Source: a virus. Taken from it: a stretch of 40,124 nucleotides of DNA. Each line of letters begins with the position of its first letter. The first letter of the stretch is position 1. Below the pieces are notes generated by a model. It had not been told where the DNA came from. It saw nothing but the letters and a program-made list of their open reading frames with translations, and made no database searches. Shown here in pieces: positions 19,216-28,752 of this stretch. The stretch spans positions 1 through 40,124 of the IMG/VR virus record IMGVR_UViG_3300025769_000286; one strand, given 5' to 3'. Position numbers and translations under genes: made by a program.

Positions 19216-21650
19216 TATCTAGGTTCAAATTCAGCTAAATCAAAACCATCTAAAGTGTCTTCATTCGATTCGAAACTAATCGGAGGAAGATTGTTTTTTC
19301 TTTGCTGTATAAGTTGAGATTGCTCAGTGTTTGCCTGACTAATACGTTTGTTTTTTGCTTTTTCTCTTTCTTTTTCTCTTTTGTCAACAGCCTGCTCTTC
19401 TCGTCCTTTGAGTTGCATATTAAAATCAAACTCCACCTGCATCAATTCTCTTTTTAACATTGCTTCATTTTTAAGCCTTTCAATATCAAAAGCTACTTCA
19501 GCTTGTTTTGCCTGCATTTGAACTTGAGCTTCCATTTGTATTTTTTTCATCTCTTGCTCTGATTGCATTTGTTGCACTTGCATTTTTGTTTGAGCGTCCA
19601 TTTGTTTTTGCGTCATTGCAAACTGCTGATCTTTTTCTTGCTTTTTTTGTCTTTTAACTTTTAGCAATTGATTGGCTAGCTTAATATTTTTTAACTCTCT
19701 TATGTCTATTGCATCTTCTAAATTAATATCATTTTTAGATAAAGCCATTTGTATGTTTTGTTCAAGCTGCGCTTTTTCTTCTTCATCTGGAGCCACCTCT
19801 ATAAAGATCCCAAAGTCATACATATACAAATCATTTATTTCTTCAAGAATCCCTACATTGTATTTTCCAATTTGCATTTTAAATTCTTCTTTAAAATCTG
19901 CGTACTCTAAAATATCTGCAATTCTAATAGATAAAGCTTCTGCCAATGTTTGTGTTATATATAGGCTTCCCTGAAGAATATGTCTAGTAGCTGTATTTGA
20001 ATTAAGAGCTGCTAATTTTTGTACACCAACTAATGCGTAAGGATCTGGTTTAGTTCCATCTCTAGCTTCGTTTAAACCTGTTACACTTCTTAGCATATCC
20101 ATATAGTGATTGTAGGTTCCCACCAAGCTATTGATTTTACCTTGACCGCTACTTGATGTTAGTTGTTGAATTGGGACTCTAGCATTATTAAATTCTCCAT
20201 CTTGCGTATAACTTCTACCTATAACACTACCAGTTTGAAAGTATAGCCTTAAAGCATCTTGAGGATTGTATGCATTTCCTGTGCCTAAGTCAACTTCATT
20301 TAATCCATCTGCATCTATAAACACACCATCTGGTACAGTTCTTGCGATTACCTGTTGCAATTTTAAATGCGTCATTTGTATTAAATCTGCAAACGTAATC
20401 ATTCTTCTTACCAATGATTCGATTACACCTTTATACATTCTAGGGGCACAGGCAATATAGTTAGGCATAGCATGCTGAGAGGCAGACTGAGGTCTAACCA
20501 TATTTTCCATTTTCTTCCACTGAAGCATTATATTTGTCCCCATTACCATAACACCCTCATACCACACATCTATTTTCTTTTCAACTTTTTCAAAGTTTCC
20601 TTCCTCCATCATTTCTTCTGGCGGATTAAATTGATCGTCTTTTTCAATTACCCTTGCGCCTCCTCCATCTAATTTCTTTTTCTTATATACAATTGAGTTT
20701 GTGGTTTTATAGTTAAAATATAACAACGTTGCAGTGTCTCTATAAAACATACTGTTTTCATAAAACTGAGCGACATTATAATAATCATACCACGCTTGGC
20801 TATACTTAGCTATTTCTTCTAAATCTTCATTTGTTAATGTTGGATCTATTTTAGGTAGTTCCGTCATTGGAACAGTTTTAATTTCACCCCAATAGAAACA
20901 ATCTTTAAAGTGCGGATCTTCGGTATAACTATAAACAACGTTCGCAGGATCAACATAATCAATCTTAACACCTTCACCTGGTAAAAAATATTGTTTAGTC
21001 ATACCCACCCCTAACACTGTAATATCGTAGTCTACTCTTTTTCTAATGTGAGAATAATGATTTTCTTCAAACAAAGTGTTGATAGCTTCTTCCTCCGCTA
21101 TTTCAATACCAGGTTTGTAGTTTAATTGCATGTAAAGAGCGAGTTCTTCATCATTATTTGGAAGTTCATCTGGATCAGTAGCAAAAGGGTTTACTCCAAA
21201 ACCTTTTTGTATTTGAGTAAGAATAGGTTTGGCAACCATATCAGCCTCTATCATATCTTGAAATGAAGATCTGTTTTCTGCAGACAAAGCGTCTTGTGCA
21301 TATGCTTGAACTTTAAATAATCTGTCCGACATTCCATTAACAACAATGTCTACAAATTTTGGAATAATAGGCACAGGCGTCCAATCTAAGTTTAAGTAAC
21401 TTAGATCACCGTCTATAGCTAATTCATTTTTGTATTTTTGAACTGACTGCTCTCCTCTTGCATACAGTCTTAATCTGTGGTAATCTCTCCACTGAGAATA
21501 AAACCTACACGTACTACTGTCTTTACGAAACCATTCGTATTGAATTGCTTGACCGATCTGTAGTCCGTACTCTACTGTATCTTTTTCACTATCAGAAACA
21601 AATAAATCCGGAAACCCCACTGGGTTTATATCAATTTTTACATCTACCAT
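19215..21650 (-). CDS. Portal protein
   Basis: This 811-aa protein has the length and layout of portal proteins from crAss-like and related Bacteroidota phages. The N-terminal helical/beta part includes FYSQWRDYHRLRLYARGEQS and VPIIPKFVDIVVNGMSDRLF (about residues 48-120). The middle contains the stem/clip region and a KRVDYDITVLGVGMTKQYFL segment. Residues about 640-770 form a long Gln/Lys/Met-rich coiled coil, typical of the portal barrel and crown. It follows the large terminase with a one-base stop/start overlap and precedes the PAP2, scaffold and capsid genes. It forms the dodecameric ring through which DNA is packaged and ejected. Confidence 0.85.
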   Translation of the reverse strand: MVDVKIDINPVGFPDLFVSDSEKDTVEYGLQIGQAIQYEWFRKDSSTCRFYSQWRDYHRLRLYARGEQSVQKYKNELAIDGDLSYLNLDWTPVPIIPKFVDIVVNGMSDRLFKVQAYAQDALSAENRSSFQDMIEADMVAKPILTQIQKGFGVNPFATDPDELPNNDEELALYMQLNYKPGIEIAEEEAINTLFEENHYSHIRKRVDYDITVLGVGMTKQYFLPGEGVKIDYVDPANVVYSYTEDPHFKDCFYWGEIKTVPMTELPKIDPTLTNEDLEEIAKYSQAWYDYYNVAQFYENSMFYRDTATLLYFNYKTTNSIVYKKKKLDGGGARVIEKDDQFNPPEEMMEEGNFEKVEKKIDVWYEGVMVMGTNIMLQWKKMENMVRPQSASQHAMPNYIACAPRMYKGVIESLVRRMITFADLIQMTHLKLQQVIARTVPDGVFIDADGLNEVDLGTGNAYNPQDALRLYFQTGSVIGRSYTQDGEFNNARVPIQQLTSSSGQGKINSLVGTYNHYMDMLRSVTGLNEARDGTKPDPYALVGVQKLAALNSNTATRHILQGSLYITQTLAEALSIRIADILEYADFKEEFKMQIGKYNVGILEEINDLYMYDFGIFIEVAPDEEEKAQLEQNIQMALSKNDINLEDAIDIRELKNIKLANQLLKVKRQKKQEKDQQFAMTQKQMDAQTKMQVQQMQSEQEMKKIQMEAQVQMQAKQAEVAFDIERLKNEAMLKRELMQVEFDFNMQLKGREEQAVDKREKEREKAKNKRISQANTEQSQLIQQRKNNLPPISFESNEDTLDGFDLAEFEPR

Positions 21651-23896
21651 TAAGTACGTATTTCGCTATATAATCCCTTGTTATTATATCTTGCAAAGTT
21701 AATCTTTATTTTTGACTCTTTTTTTTGCGGTGTATATAAGTGTTTTTGATTAGCCATGATAGCTAAACCTGAACTTATAGTGGCGTCAAACTTAGTTCTA
21801 TTGTTAATATTGAATCGAGCCCAGTCCTCTAATGTTCTATTAAAATACATAGTGCCCATATCCATTTTATCTCTAAAAACCCCTTCCATATCCATTCCCA
21901 CATATTTTTCAATGTAGCTTTCAATAGCGCTGGCGTGTGCTTGCTTTACTTCTTCTGAAGAATTAGGTATTCCCCCTATTTCTCTTTCAGATTTAGAAAG
22001 CTTATTATATACTTTATCCGGTCGATTCATACAATATTTTCTATACCCTCTGTTTTTAAAATGATACAATAATCTGGGTTTATTGTTTTCCACTAAAATA
22101 GGCATTCCGTAAAAAACACAGGCCATTAAAACATCTTCAAAAAATAATTCTGCGGTCTGCGGTCTTGCTACGTATTCTAAAAAAAATTCATTACTGGGTG
22201 CGTTGTCCATATTAAATTTAGTTAATCCGTGTAAGGCGCCATTTGATCCTCCACCCCCTACTGTACCAGATATATCATATGAATCACAGCCAAAGCTACC
22301 TAAATGCTCGTTACCTGGTGCATACTTTCCGTTTTGATTTAGCCTACAATTTTGTAGGTTTTTTTCAGGTATCCATGAAATTAAAAACCGACCTCTAGTG
22401 TCTGGCGACCACACTACTTTTGAATCTTTAATTCCATCCTTCCAACTAAATCTACCCCTAGTTAAATAGTGCTCTTTAATTAAAGAATCATTATAATCTA
22501 TTTGCTGATAAATTTTAGTTAAGTTAAATAACGATTGCTTACTTTCATCTCTAAATGCATGCGAATCGGTTCTAGGAAATTGTCTATAAAATTCATTTAA
22601 AACATCAGCATCTTTCTTTAAAGAATCTACTTCGTTTTCCCAGTAATCAATAGCTCCTTGATATATAAACTCACCATCAGAACCCTCTACAGCTTTAGTT
22701 GGTGTTTTAAAAACAGGCATGCCATACCTGTCTATGTATCCTTCAAAATTCCACTCCATGGGAATAAATAAATTATACAATCCGCTTTTTGTTTGACCAT
22801 TTTGATTTCTGTTTGTTACATCAGAATCATAAAATAATTTTTTAAAATTCTCACCACCTTTATCTAAAGCGTTTGACGTAGAACCCATCATACATTTTCC
22901 AATAATTTTACTACCCAGCCTCAAACATGTTTTAGTTACATTCCAATTGTTAATAATGTTATCAGGCTTCAACCATTTACCTGATTCATCATGTATTAAT
23001 AATTTTAATTTTTCACCATCATAACTGTTGTCGGCTGTGTTCTTCCAGTCAATTGTTGTGTCTAATCCTTCCAGTTCCTCCTCTTCAGTTTCAAACATAT
23101 TTTTTTTTGTAATCTTAGAAGCAGGTACTCTATAGGCTAACTCTGTTTTTGGTCTATCCATACCGTCTTGTATGGGTTTAAAAAAGAAAGGATAATTGTT
23201 TGATATTGGCACAACCTTGTCAGTAAACATTTTTTTAGCATCGGATCCGGTTTTGGAAAGTATACCTATTCTTGCATCCTTGCTAATTGTAGCGGTGTTG
23301 ACGGCTTCGCAAGAACCCATAAAAGAAAAACCTGAACGCCTTATTTTTAAATAACACATGCCAAAGCTTCTTTTGTCAGCTTTGCATGCTTCCCAAAAAA
23401 TATAAAATATTCTATTTGCTTCTCTGAACTCAGGTTTCCCAACATCTATTTTTGTCCACTGTAAATACATATAGTGAGTACCGGTAATATAGGTCGGAGA
23501 TCCATTGTTGTAGAACCAATAACCTTCTTCTCTTCTATCAAATTCAGTTTCAATATAGTCAACCCATTCATTTTTAAATTCATTAGTCATTTCATGCCAT
23601 TGAAATATCGAACTAATTCTTGACAAAGCTTTTGGATACTCCGAAGCTATCCAGTATTGATCTGTTGTTTTTTTAGAATTTTTGTGTATTGTTTTAGGTT
23701 GTTTCGGTAACCCTATGAGTAAGCCATTGATATTGTATATTTCCCCCACTGTTCCGTTTTTACTTATAACCACTAAGTCATGGTTAGGGTTGTAGCCATA
23801 CTGCCAAGATTTATGCTGATTCATTTTCAACATAGATTGTTTTGATACGTGGTTTTTTACAACACTATATAATTTATTTTGATCGTCTTTCTGCAA
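21650..23896 (-). CDS. terL: Large terminase subunit (crAss-like type)
   Basis: This 748-aa protein has an ATPase region with a Walker A-type loop (KIRRSGFSFMGSC, about residues 182-195) and a Walker B segment (KLLIHDES, about 298-306, with the DE pair). A C-terminal nuclease part is marked by FGCDSYDISG near residue 540. The K-x-RR-x-G-x-S form of the P-loop and the length over 700 aa resemble terminases of crAss-like and marine Bacteroidota phages. It pumps DNA into the prohead with the portal encoded just downstream (TAATG overlap). The chosen start overlaps the upstream gene by 23 bases; a Met at about residue 22 would remove the overlap. Confidence 0.88.
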   Translation of the reverse strand: MQKDDQNKLYSVVKNHVSKQSMLKMNQHKSWQYGYNPNHDLVVISKNGTVGEIYNINGLLIGLPKQPKTIHKNSKKTTDQYWIASEYPKALSRISSIFQWHEMTNEFKNEWVDYIETEFDRREEGYWFYNNGSPTYITGTHYMYLQWTKIDVGKPEFREANRIFYIFWEACKADKRSFGMCYLKIRRSGFSFMGSCEAVNTATISKDARIGILSKTGSDAKKMFTDKVVPISNNYPFFFKPIQDGMDRPKTELAYRVPASKITKKNMFETEEEELEGLDTTIDWKNTADNSYDGEKLKLLIHDESGKWLKPDNIINNWNVTKTCLRLGSKIIGKCMMGSTSNALDKGGENFKKLFYDSDVTNRNQNGQTKSGLYNLFIPMEWNFEGYIDRYGMPVFKTPTKAVEGSDGEFIYQGAIDYWENEVDSLKKDADVLNEFYRQFPRTDSHAFRDESKQSLFNLTKIYQQIDYNDSLIKEHYLTRGRFSWKDGIKDSKVVWSPDTRGRFLISWIPEKNLQNCRLNQNGKYAPGNEHLGSFGCDSYDISGTVGGGGSNGALHGLTKFNMDNAPSNEFFLEYVARPQTAELFFEDVLMACVFYGMPILVENNKPRLLYHFKNRGYRKYCMNRPDKVYNKLSKSEREIGGIPNSSEEVKQAHASAIESYIEKYVGMDMEGVFRDKMDMGTMYFNRTLEDWARFNINNRTKFDATISSGLAIMANQKHLYTPQKKESKIKINFARYNNKGLYSEIRT

Positions 23897-24152
23897 ATCC
23901 TTGTCTTGATTTTTCTTCTACTTTTTCAACTCCGTTTAACAAATCTTTTTCTAATTCTATTCTTGTCAATATTTCAAACGCATCAAATATAGCTAGCTTT
24001 TTTGTAGCTGCTGCATTTTTTAATCTGTCTGCGGCTAACTCATCATCTTTGTCATACTTAATAATATCTTCCTTAGCAACTTTTATTAACTGTGCTACAG
24101 CTTCTCTACCTGCACTAATTATTTCTATTTTTAAATCTTTTGATGATTTCAT
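23874..24152 (-). CDS. Possible small terminase subunit / conserved phage protein
   Basis: This small helical protein contains AGREAVAQLIKVAKEDIIKY, followed by DKDDELAADRLKNAAATKKL and IFDAFEILTRIE. I recognise the block as strongly conserved in Bacteroidota phages directly before the large terminase. I chose the ATG at 24152 (92 aa) rather than one 24 bases earlier, because it overlaps the stop of the upstream gene as ATGA, the usual junction here. Size, helical content and place suggest a small terminase that recognises DNA, but I see no clear helix-turn-helix. The function is inferred. Confidence 0.65.
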   Translation of the reverse strand: MKSSKDLKIEIISAGREAVAQLIKVAKEDIIKYDKDDELAADRLKNAAATKKLAIFDAFEILTRIELEKDLLNGVEKVEEKSRQGFAERRSK

Positions 24153-24712
24153 AGTACCATTGTTATGTTGTTCCAAAACATCCTGTAAAGTTTTTCTCCA
24201 TTTATATAAAACGGATATTCACATTCAGGTTCAAAAACCACCTCATCATTTTCTTTTACACCTAGTTCAGTTAATTTTGAATTAGTGTATTTTATTATAC
24301 CAACAAGAGGTTCCTCCTCAACAGGCTTCATAATAATTGACTCCCTTACTGGCACTGGTTTTATAAAGCAATACTTAGAGTGTGTTTGCCATTTACTGTT
24401 GTGATAGTACATATAAAATTGATCGTAATCAATAAAAAATAAATCGTCTTTAAAAAAACTTCTGCCGCTTTTTTCTCGACCTTTCATGTCATAATATATT
24501 TTAAATACATTGTGGTGCACCAGCAATATATCTCCGCTTTGTATTTCACCGGTATAATTTAAAGGACAGCTGACGACCTCGGCAAATCTGTTGGATGCAG
24601 TATGGTCTTCTTGAGAAACGCTTGTGTAAAAATCAATACCTCCTATATTTTTTATATTATCATATCTCCTACCCTTAACAGGTTTTACAATAAAATAGTG
24701 TGGAGATTTCAT
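24149..24712 (-). CDS. GroES-like (co-chaperonin-type) protein
   Basis: This 187-aa protein begins SPHYFIVKPVKGRRYDN and contains TASNRFAEVVSCPLNY, then TGEIQSGDILLVHHNVFKIY (about residues 40-70). That matches the Cpn10 pattern of a variable mobile loop followed by a GDILLVH-type strand. The second half (KYCFIKPVPV, LVGIIKYTNSKL, ELGVKENDEVVFEPECEYPF) looks like a second Cpn10-like unit, giving a tandem form. Related GroES-like proteins occur in marine and crAss-like phages, where, like T4 gp31, they may adapt the host GroEL for capsid folding. It ends in ATGA coupling with the terminase genes. Identification rests on pattern, not on a search. Confidence 0.65.
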   Translation of the reverse strand: MKSPHYFIVKPVKGRRYDNIKNIGGIDFYTSVSQEDHTASNRFAEVVSCPLNYTGEIQSGDILLVHHNVFKIYYDMKGREKSGRSFFKDDLFFIDYDQFYMYYHNSKWQTHSKYCFIKPVPVRESIIMKPVEEEPLVGIIKYTNSKLTELGVKENDEVVFEPECEYPFYINGEKLYRMFWNNITMVL

Positions 24713-24936
24713 TAAAAGTTTATATTGTATTCAATAGCCATTGGCATATTAGAATTAAATTCCTTCCATAATAATACTTCATTATTTTTTTCAATCCAAA
24801 TTTTGATTGAATTATTTGATAAGTCTTGTTGAATTAAATGTATTGTATAGCTTCCGTTCAGTATAGCTTGACCTACTAAGTAGTGCATAGAACTTGACTT
24901 GTAGTCAGCGCCTATGGAGATTTTTCTAATATCCAT
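24712..24936 (-). CDS. Small conserved phage protein
   Basis: This 74-aa protein (DIRKISIGADYKSSSMHYLV, VLLWKEF, MPMAIEYNINF) matches a short protein that I recall as conserved in Bacteroidota phages beside terminase and fibre genes. It has no signal peptide or membrane segment and is predicted to be mainly beta. Its stop overlaps the start of the GroES-like gene (TAATG), so the two are probably translated together. Function unknown. Confidence 0.7.
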   Translation of the reverse strand: MDIRKISIGADYKSSSMHYLVGQAILNGSYTIHLIQQDLSNNSIKIWIEKNNEVLLWKEFNSNMPMAIEYNINF

Positions 24937-24965
24937 AATAAATTAAATTTTATTTAACTATAAAT

Positions 24966-26870
24966 TTACGATAGCACCGGACTCATATCCGCTGCATTTA
25001 GTATTTTGTAGCTCAAATAGTAATAAAATACACTATCCCCTCCAGTTAGTGTTCCGGTAGTTCCTAACACCAGTGCATCATCCACCCTCAATTCGTTGAA
25101 ATATGTGTCTATCGACACCGCTCTATTATCACTAGTTGCAGTCCAGACAGCGCTTCCTATAGCTATATATCTTCCTCCTGTACCTATATTGCCTGCAAAG
25201 TAAAGACCTGGTGATCCAGTTACGCTGTAAGGGGTTGTGTTGAAGTCATAAAAATAAGAAAGCATATCTATCACTATGAGCTTACCCGCTCCAGGTGCTG
25301 GCACCAAAACTTTAGGAGTGCCCGCTAGCGCTAATAATTCAGCTGAAGTTACAACTCCGCTTACATATCTTGATCCTGTTGGTGAAATCGTAGATGAAGG
25401 ATTGTTAATCCACTGAGTAGCAGTTCCGGTAGAAGATAGCACTTGGCCTGCTGTACCCACTGCATTTGTACTATCTTTTATTGTTGACTTAAAGTAAGCG
25501 CTGTTTTCAAAAACAGCTGGGCCCCACAGACCAATATCACTTGTCAAGTTATTTCTATTTATATGGGTTGTTGTCTGGCTATCAATATTAACATCACCAA
25601 AAGACGACAGAGTTATAGGCCCTGTTGTGGATGTAATTTCTACGTTAGCACTAACTGTTGACGTAAATGAAGATCCAGAGATAGATACAGCTCCTGCAAT
25701 GTCAGATATAGCACTGTCAGTTAGAGTATCAGAGTCTAGCCATTTTGGAATTTTGTCTGCTGATCCACTGCCATTTACTACGCTTTTCCATAAAACTGAA
25801 GTTCCTGTGCTAGATAATACTTGACCAGAGGTTCCAGGTTGTCCACCAGCATCTTGCATTGTAGAATTAAATCTGGCGTTTTGTTGAAAAGTCATTATCC
25901 CGTTTACAACAGCTGAGTCAGTTGGATCGTTTCCTATATGAATTGTGCTTCCTTGTAGATACGTATCATTAGCAACAACAACACTTGTACCGTCATCTGT
26001 AATAGAACTATTTCCTAAAGACTGAGTTCCTGTCCATTTAGTTAAAGTGTCTGCTGTACCAGTGCCAGAGAATATATTTTGATTATCAATTTCTTGCCAA
26101 GCTGTGCCGTTGAATATAGCCCAATCACCTGTCTGCCAGCTGTTATTTCCATCTAAATTTGTGGTACCTGGAGTCCCTACAATGTAATAATATCCTTGAA
26201 CTCCTACTCCTGAAGCTAACGCTGGATTGTTTGCGTTGGCATCCCATGATCCTTGAAAACTTAAACCTGAAGGTAGTTGATCTATCCATTGTACTCCTGT
26301 TGCTGTAGCTGAAAGAACTTGTCCGCTTAATCCTACATTTCCTAGCCTATCTATTATTTGTGCCTCAAATTCATGAGTGCTGTGAGATATGATTTTAGGA
26401 ACCGTGGTGTTTAATTCAAATTGTGGATTTTGTCCCGCAGCACCCAGTCTTAAGCCGTTTCCAGCCCAATTGTATATATAGCCAAAACCGGCTCCATCAT
26501 CATCCCATCCAAAACTAACTTTGAAGTTGCCGTCCTGCTGTATTAAATATTCTGGATCCCCTGTTGTTACTGAGCTTGGTTTGTTTATAATAAACCTGTC
26601 ACAATCGTCAAACCTCATTTGATATAAGCCGCTGCTTAATGGAAGTGATTGTGATAACTTGCTGTCGCCGATCGTTAGTCCATCTGGCGTAAACATAGCT
26701 ATTCTATTTAATGTACCTGAACCACCTATAGTTGCAGGCATTACATCAGCAATAGACTGTAATGTAAAGTTTACAGTCTCGTTGCTATTTGATGTGTCTG
26801 TGCCTATTACATAATCTGCGAGTTGCGGTGCAACTGTAGGGTAGGCTATTAAATTACTTATCTTCGCCAT
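24966..26870 (-). CDS. Tail fibre / fibre-like structural protein
   Basis: This 634-aa beta-rich protein is rich in Gly, Ser, Thr and Asn. The N-terminus (AKISNLIAYPTVAPQLADYV, IGTDTSNSNETVNF) is of the type that anchors phage fibres. A GQVLSxTxTxxxW unit occurs three times (about residues 183, 350 and 477), each followed by a beta segment, and a related GTAGQVL unit occurs in the S74 fibres to the right. Residues about 495-634 form a distinct C-terminal domain (PAPGAGKLIVIDMLSYFYDF) that may contact the receptor. It overlaps the upstream coiled-coil gene by 17 bases. It has no S74 chaperone motif. Confidence 0.75.
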   Translation of the reverse strand: MAKISNLIAYPTVAPQLADYVIGTDTSNSNETVNFTLQSIADVMPATIGGSGTLNRIAMFTPDGLTIGDSKLSQSLPLSSGLYQMRFDDCDRFIINKPSSVTTGDPEYLIQQDGNFKVSFGWDDDGAGFGYIYNWAGNGLRLGAAGQNPQFELNTTVPKIISHSTHEFEAQIIDRLGNVGLSGQVLSATATGVQWIDQLPSGLSFQGSWDANANNPALASGVGVQGYYYIVGTPGTTNLDGNNSWQTGDWAIFNGTAWQEIDNQNIFSGTGTADTLTKWTGTQSLGNSSITDDGTSVVVANDTYLQGSTIHIGNDPTDSAVVNGIMTFQQNARFNSTMQDAGGQPGTSGQVLSSTGTSVLWKSVVNGSGSADKIPKWLDSDTLTDSAISDIAGAVSISGSSFTSTVSANVEITSTTGPITLSSFGDVNIDSQTTTHINRNNLTSDIGLWGPAVFENSAYFKSTIKDSTNAVGTAGQVLSSTGTATQWINNPSSTISPTGSRYVSGVVTSAELLALAGTPKVLVPAPGAGKLIVIDMLSYFYDFNTTPYSVTGSPGLYFAGNIGTGGRYIAIGSAVWTATSDNRAVSIDTYFNELRVDDALVLGTTGTLTGGDSVFYYYLSYKILNAADMSPVLS

Positions 26871-27111
26871 CTTCTGGTTTGTCTTTTATTTCGCCGCTCT
26901 CCAAATTAATAACTACGTTGTCACCGTATTCTTTAATTAACTCAGCTTCAAAAGACTTGAATTCAGATCTAAGAACATCTATAGTGCCTAGCACTTGATG
27001 TTTTCTTACCTCTAAATCTCCAACTTGTTTATGAAGATTGGCAAAATTTTGGTTTAATTCTTGAAGTTTACTTAAATGTTCTTCGCTTACTTTTCTTACT
27101 TGTTCACTCAT
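26854..27111 (-). CDS. Small coiled-coil protein
   Basis: This 85-aa protein is a single coiled coil (LQELNQNFANLHKQVGDLEV, then RKHQVLGTIDVLRSEFKSFE) ending in KEYGDNVVINLESGEI and an acidic tail. Similar short coiled coils ending in a YG...INL..GEI pattern are common in phages of Bacteroidota and marine bacteria next to tail genes. Function unknown; a fibre accessory or assembly role is possible. It overlaps the following fibre gene by 17 bases. Confidence 0.7.
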   Translation of the reverse strand: MSEQVRKVSEEHLSKLQELNQNFANLHKQVGDLEVRKHQVLGTIDVLRSEFKSFEAELIKEYGDNVVINLESGEIKDKPEDGEDK

Positions 27112-27140
27112 TTTTTTATTATTTGATTGTTATTAAATTA

Positions 27141-27380
27141 TTATTCTAAATCTGGAATTGATGTAAGATCAATACTTTCAGATAAATTCATGTCAGGATA
27201 TATTCCCTCCATATGATCTCTAACTTTACTAATTAAATCTTCATCTTTAGTTGAATCATCAAAAAGCAGAGTCCATCCAAATTTACAAAATATATTGTCT
27301 TTTACCAACTCTATTAAAATATTTGCTTCAGATAGTTCTATGTTTTTTGACTCAATTGATATGTATATTCCGTCTTCCAT
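27141..27380 (-). CDS. Small hypothetical protein
   Basis: This 79-aa acidic protein (EDGIYISIESKNIELSEAN, then DHMEGIYPDMNLSES) has no signal peptide, membrane segment or motif I recognise. It sits between the fibre genes in the same direction, with short A-rich gaps on both sides. The coding call is supported by strand, spacing and the lack of any better frame. Confidence 0.6.
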   Translation of the reverse strand: MEDGIYISIESKNIELSEANILIELVKDNIFCKFGWTLLFDDSTKDEDLISKVRDHMEGIYPDMNLSESIDLTSIPDLE

Positions 27381-27390
27381 TTTTTTTATT

Positions 27391-28746
27391 TTATAATGAT
27401 ACTTTTACGAATCCTGATGCGTCTCTATATAAGCGTCCTGGTATGCCAGGATCTGAATTAGGTAGCGTTGCTAACTTTAAGGACTGTGCAGGATCTTGAT
27501 ACTTCATTTCTCCTGCGCTATCTGCAATCATAATTTGATTTTCAGTAGGTGTTACGTTGACTAATTTTATTTTCCCTGGCATATTTATATAACCTGTTCT
27601 TATCGAAAAATATGATCCGCCATACCCTAGACCTTGGGTTTCTGTAGAATCAAATCGAAAGCTAGGGGTGGTAAAGTTGTAGCCTGCCCCTGCTGGAATT
27701 CCAGGTAACATAAATAATAAACTTTGATTGGTTAAATTAGCTCTAATCTCAGGGCCTTGAAGTTGATAGTCGCCAAATAACATGTACCTTTGATAAGTGT
27801 CATAATAAAGTTGTCCGCCGGCAACTTGCCAAGGCTTTGTTATATTAGCAACAGCAAACTCATTTGTAGTTCCATTAAATGAAGACGCGGGAAGTTCATT
27901 GTTTGCGTAACTAAAAGTTCCATCTCCGTCATCTTGAAAAACATTTCCAAATATATAGCGATAGCCTCCATCAGCAGTTAAAGCCAGTACCTCATTTTTA
28001 ACGGTATCATTTACTTTTAAATAATTAAGTATGTTTAAAGCTCCGTAAACCATTGATGAAAAATACCAGCCTGAAGAGGTTTGATCTGAATTTACAAATT
28101 GAAACGTACCTATATCTGCATCCATAGGATTTGTACCGCTGCTAAAATTAAAATAACCGTTAGAGGTCACATTACCTTGTACATTGGTATATGAATAAGT
28201 GGCTCCGCTTGTACCGTTGACAATAGTCCAGCTAAGTAAATTTCTATTTGCAGGATCCGCACTATAATAATTGTAGACAGCTGCAGTAAAATTTGGAACC
28301 TCGGGGCTACCGCCTTGAAATGCTATGTAATTGAAGATACCTGTAAAACTATTTACATTAGATCCTGCAGCGGTTGCATATTGATATGAAGGAATTACCG
28401 GAGAAGTAACATTTAATCTTACAGATTCTATTTTAAAAATAGGCGCAAAAGCTCCATTATCAAATTGGGTTGGTTTCACAGGGTAAGGCTTTCCGCCCAC
28501 GTTGGTCGGTGGAGTTGGTAATACATACCCCTTCCAAGCATCCATTTTAAAATAAGGTTTTTGATTAGATCCAACAAAAGTTACTTCATTTAATGAAGTG
28601 GGCTCCATGGAGTCGTTTATAGAATCTTTTAAATCTTCTAAGGTATAAACCTCTCTACCACTATTCGCTCTTGCAGATCCTAAGTCTGAAGTAACTGTTG
28701 ATGAGGTTAATGTATGAAATTTCTGTCCATTTGGTATTATCGCCAT
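27391..28746 (-). CDS. Tail fibre-like protein, paralogue without S74 domain
   Basis: This 451-aa protein shares its N-terminal attachment segment (AIIPNGQKFHTLTSS, GSARANSGREVYTLEDL, about residues 2-45) with the two S74 fibres to its right, although less closely than they match each other. The middle is a long beta-rich region of unknown fold rich in Asn, Tyr and Phe. The end (PGIPGRLYRDASGFVKVSL) resembles a widespread phage tail-protein terminus. It lacks the S74 chaperone. The shared N-terminus suggests that all three dock at the same virion site with different receptor-facing parts. Confidence 0.75.
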   Translation of the reverse strand: MAIIPNGQKFHTLTSSTVTSDLGSARANSGREVYTLEDLKDSINDSMEPTSLNEVTFVGSNQKPYFKMDAWKGYVLPTPPTNVGGKPYPVKPTQFDNGAFAPIFKIESVRLNVTSPVIPSYQYATAAGSNVNSFTGIFNYIAFQGGSPEVPNFTAAVYNYYSADPANRNLLSWTIVNGTSGATYSYTNVQGNVTSNGYFNFSSGTNPMDADIGTFQFVNSDQTSSGWYFSSMVYGALNILNYLKVNDTVKNEVLALTADGGYRYIFGNVFQDDGDGTFSYANNELPASSFNGTTNEFAVANITKPWQVAGGQLYYDTYQRYMLFGDYQLQGPEIRANLTNQSLLFMLPGIPAGAGYNFTTPSFRFDSTETQGLGYGGSYFSIRTGYINMPGKIKLVNVTPTENQIMIADSAGEMKYQDPAQSLKLATLPNSDPGIPGRLYRDASGFVKVSL

Positions 28747-28752
28747 AATATA

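Noticed and set aside
24153-24176. Earlier start of the small terminase-like gene (8 extra residues)
   Set aside because: The later ATG at 24152 makes an ATGA junction with the upstream stop, the common arrangement in this genome, and the conserved block begins after it.
23842-24285. Plus-strand open frame of 147 aa
   Set aside because: Overlaps the small terminase-like gene and parts of the GroES-like and terminase genes on the other strand, which have conserved patterns.
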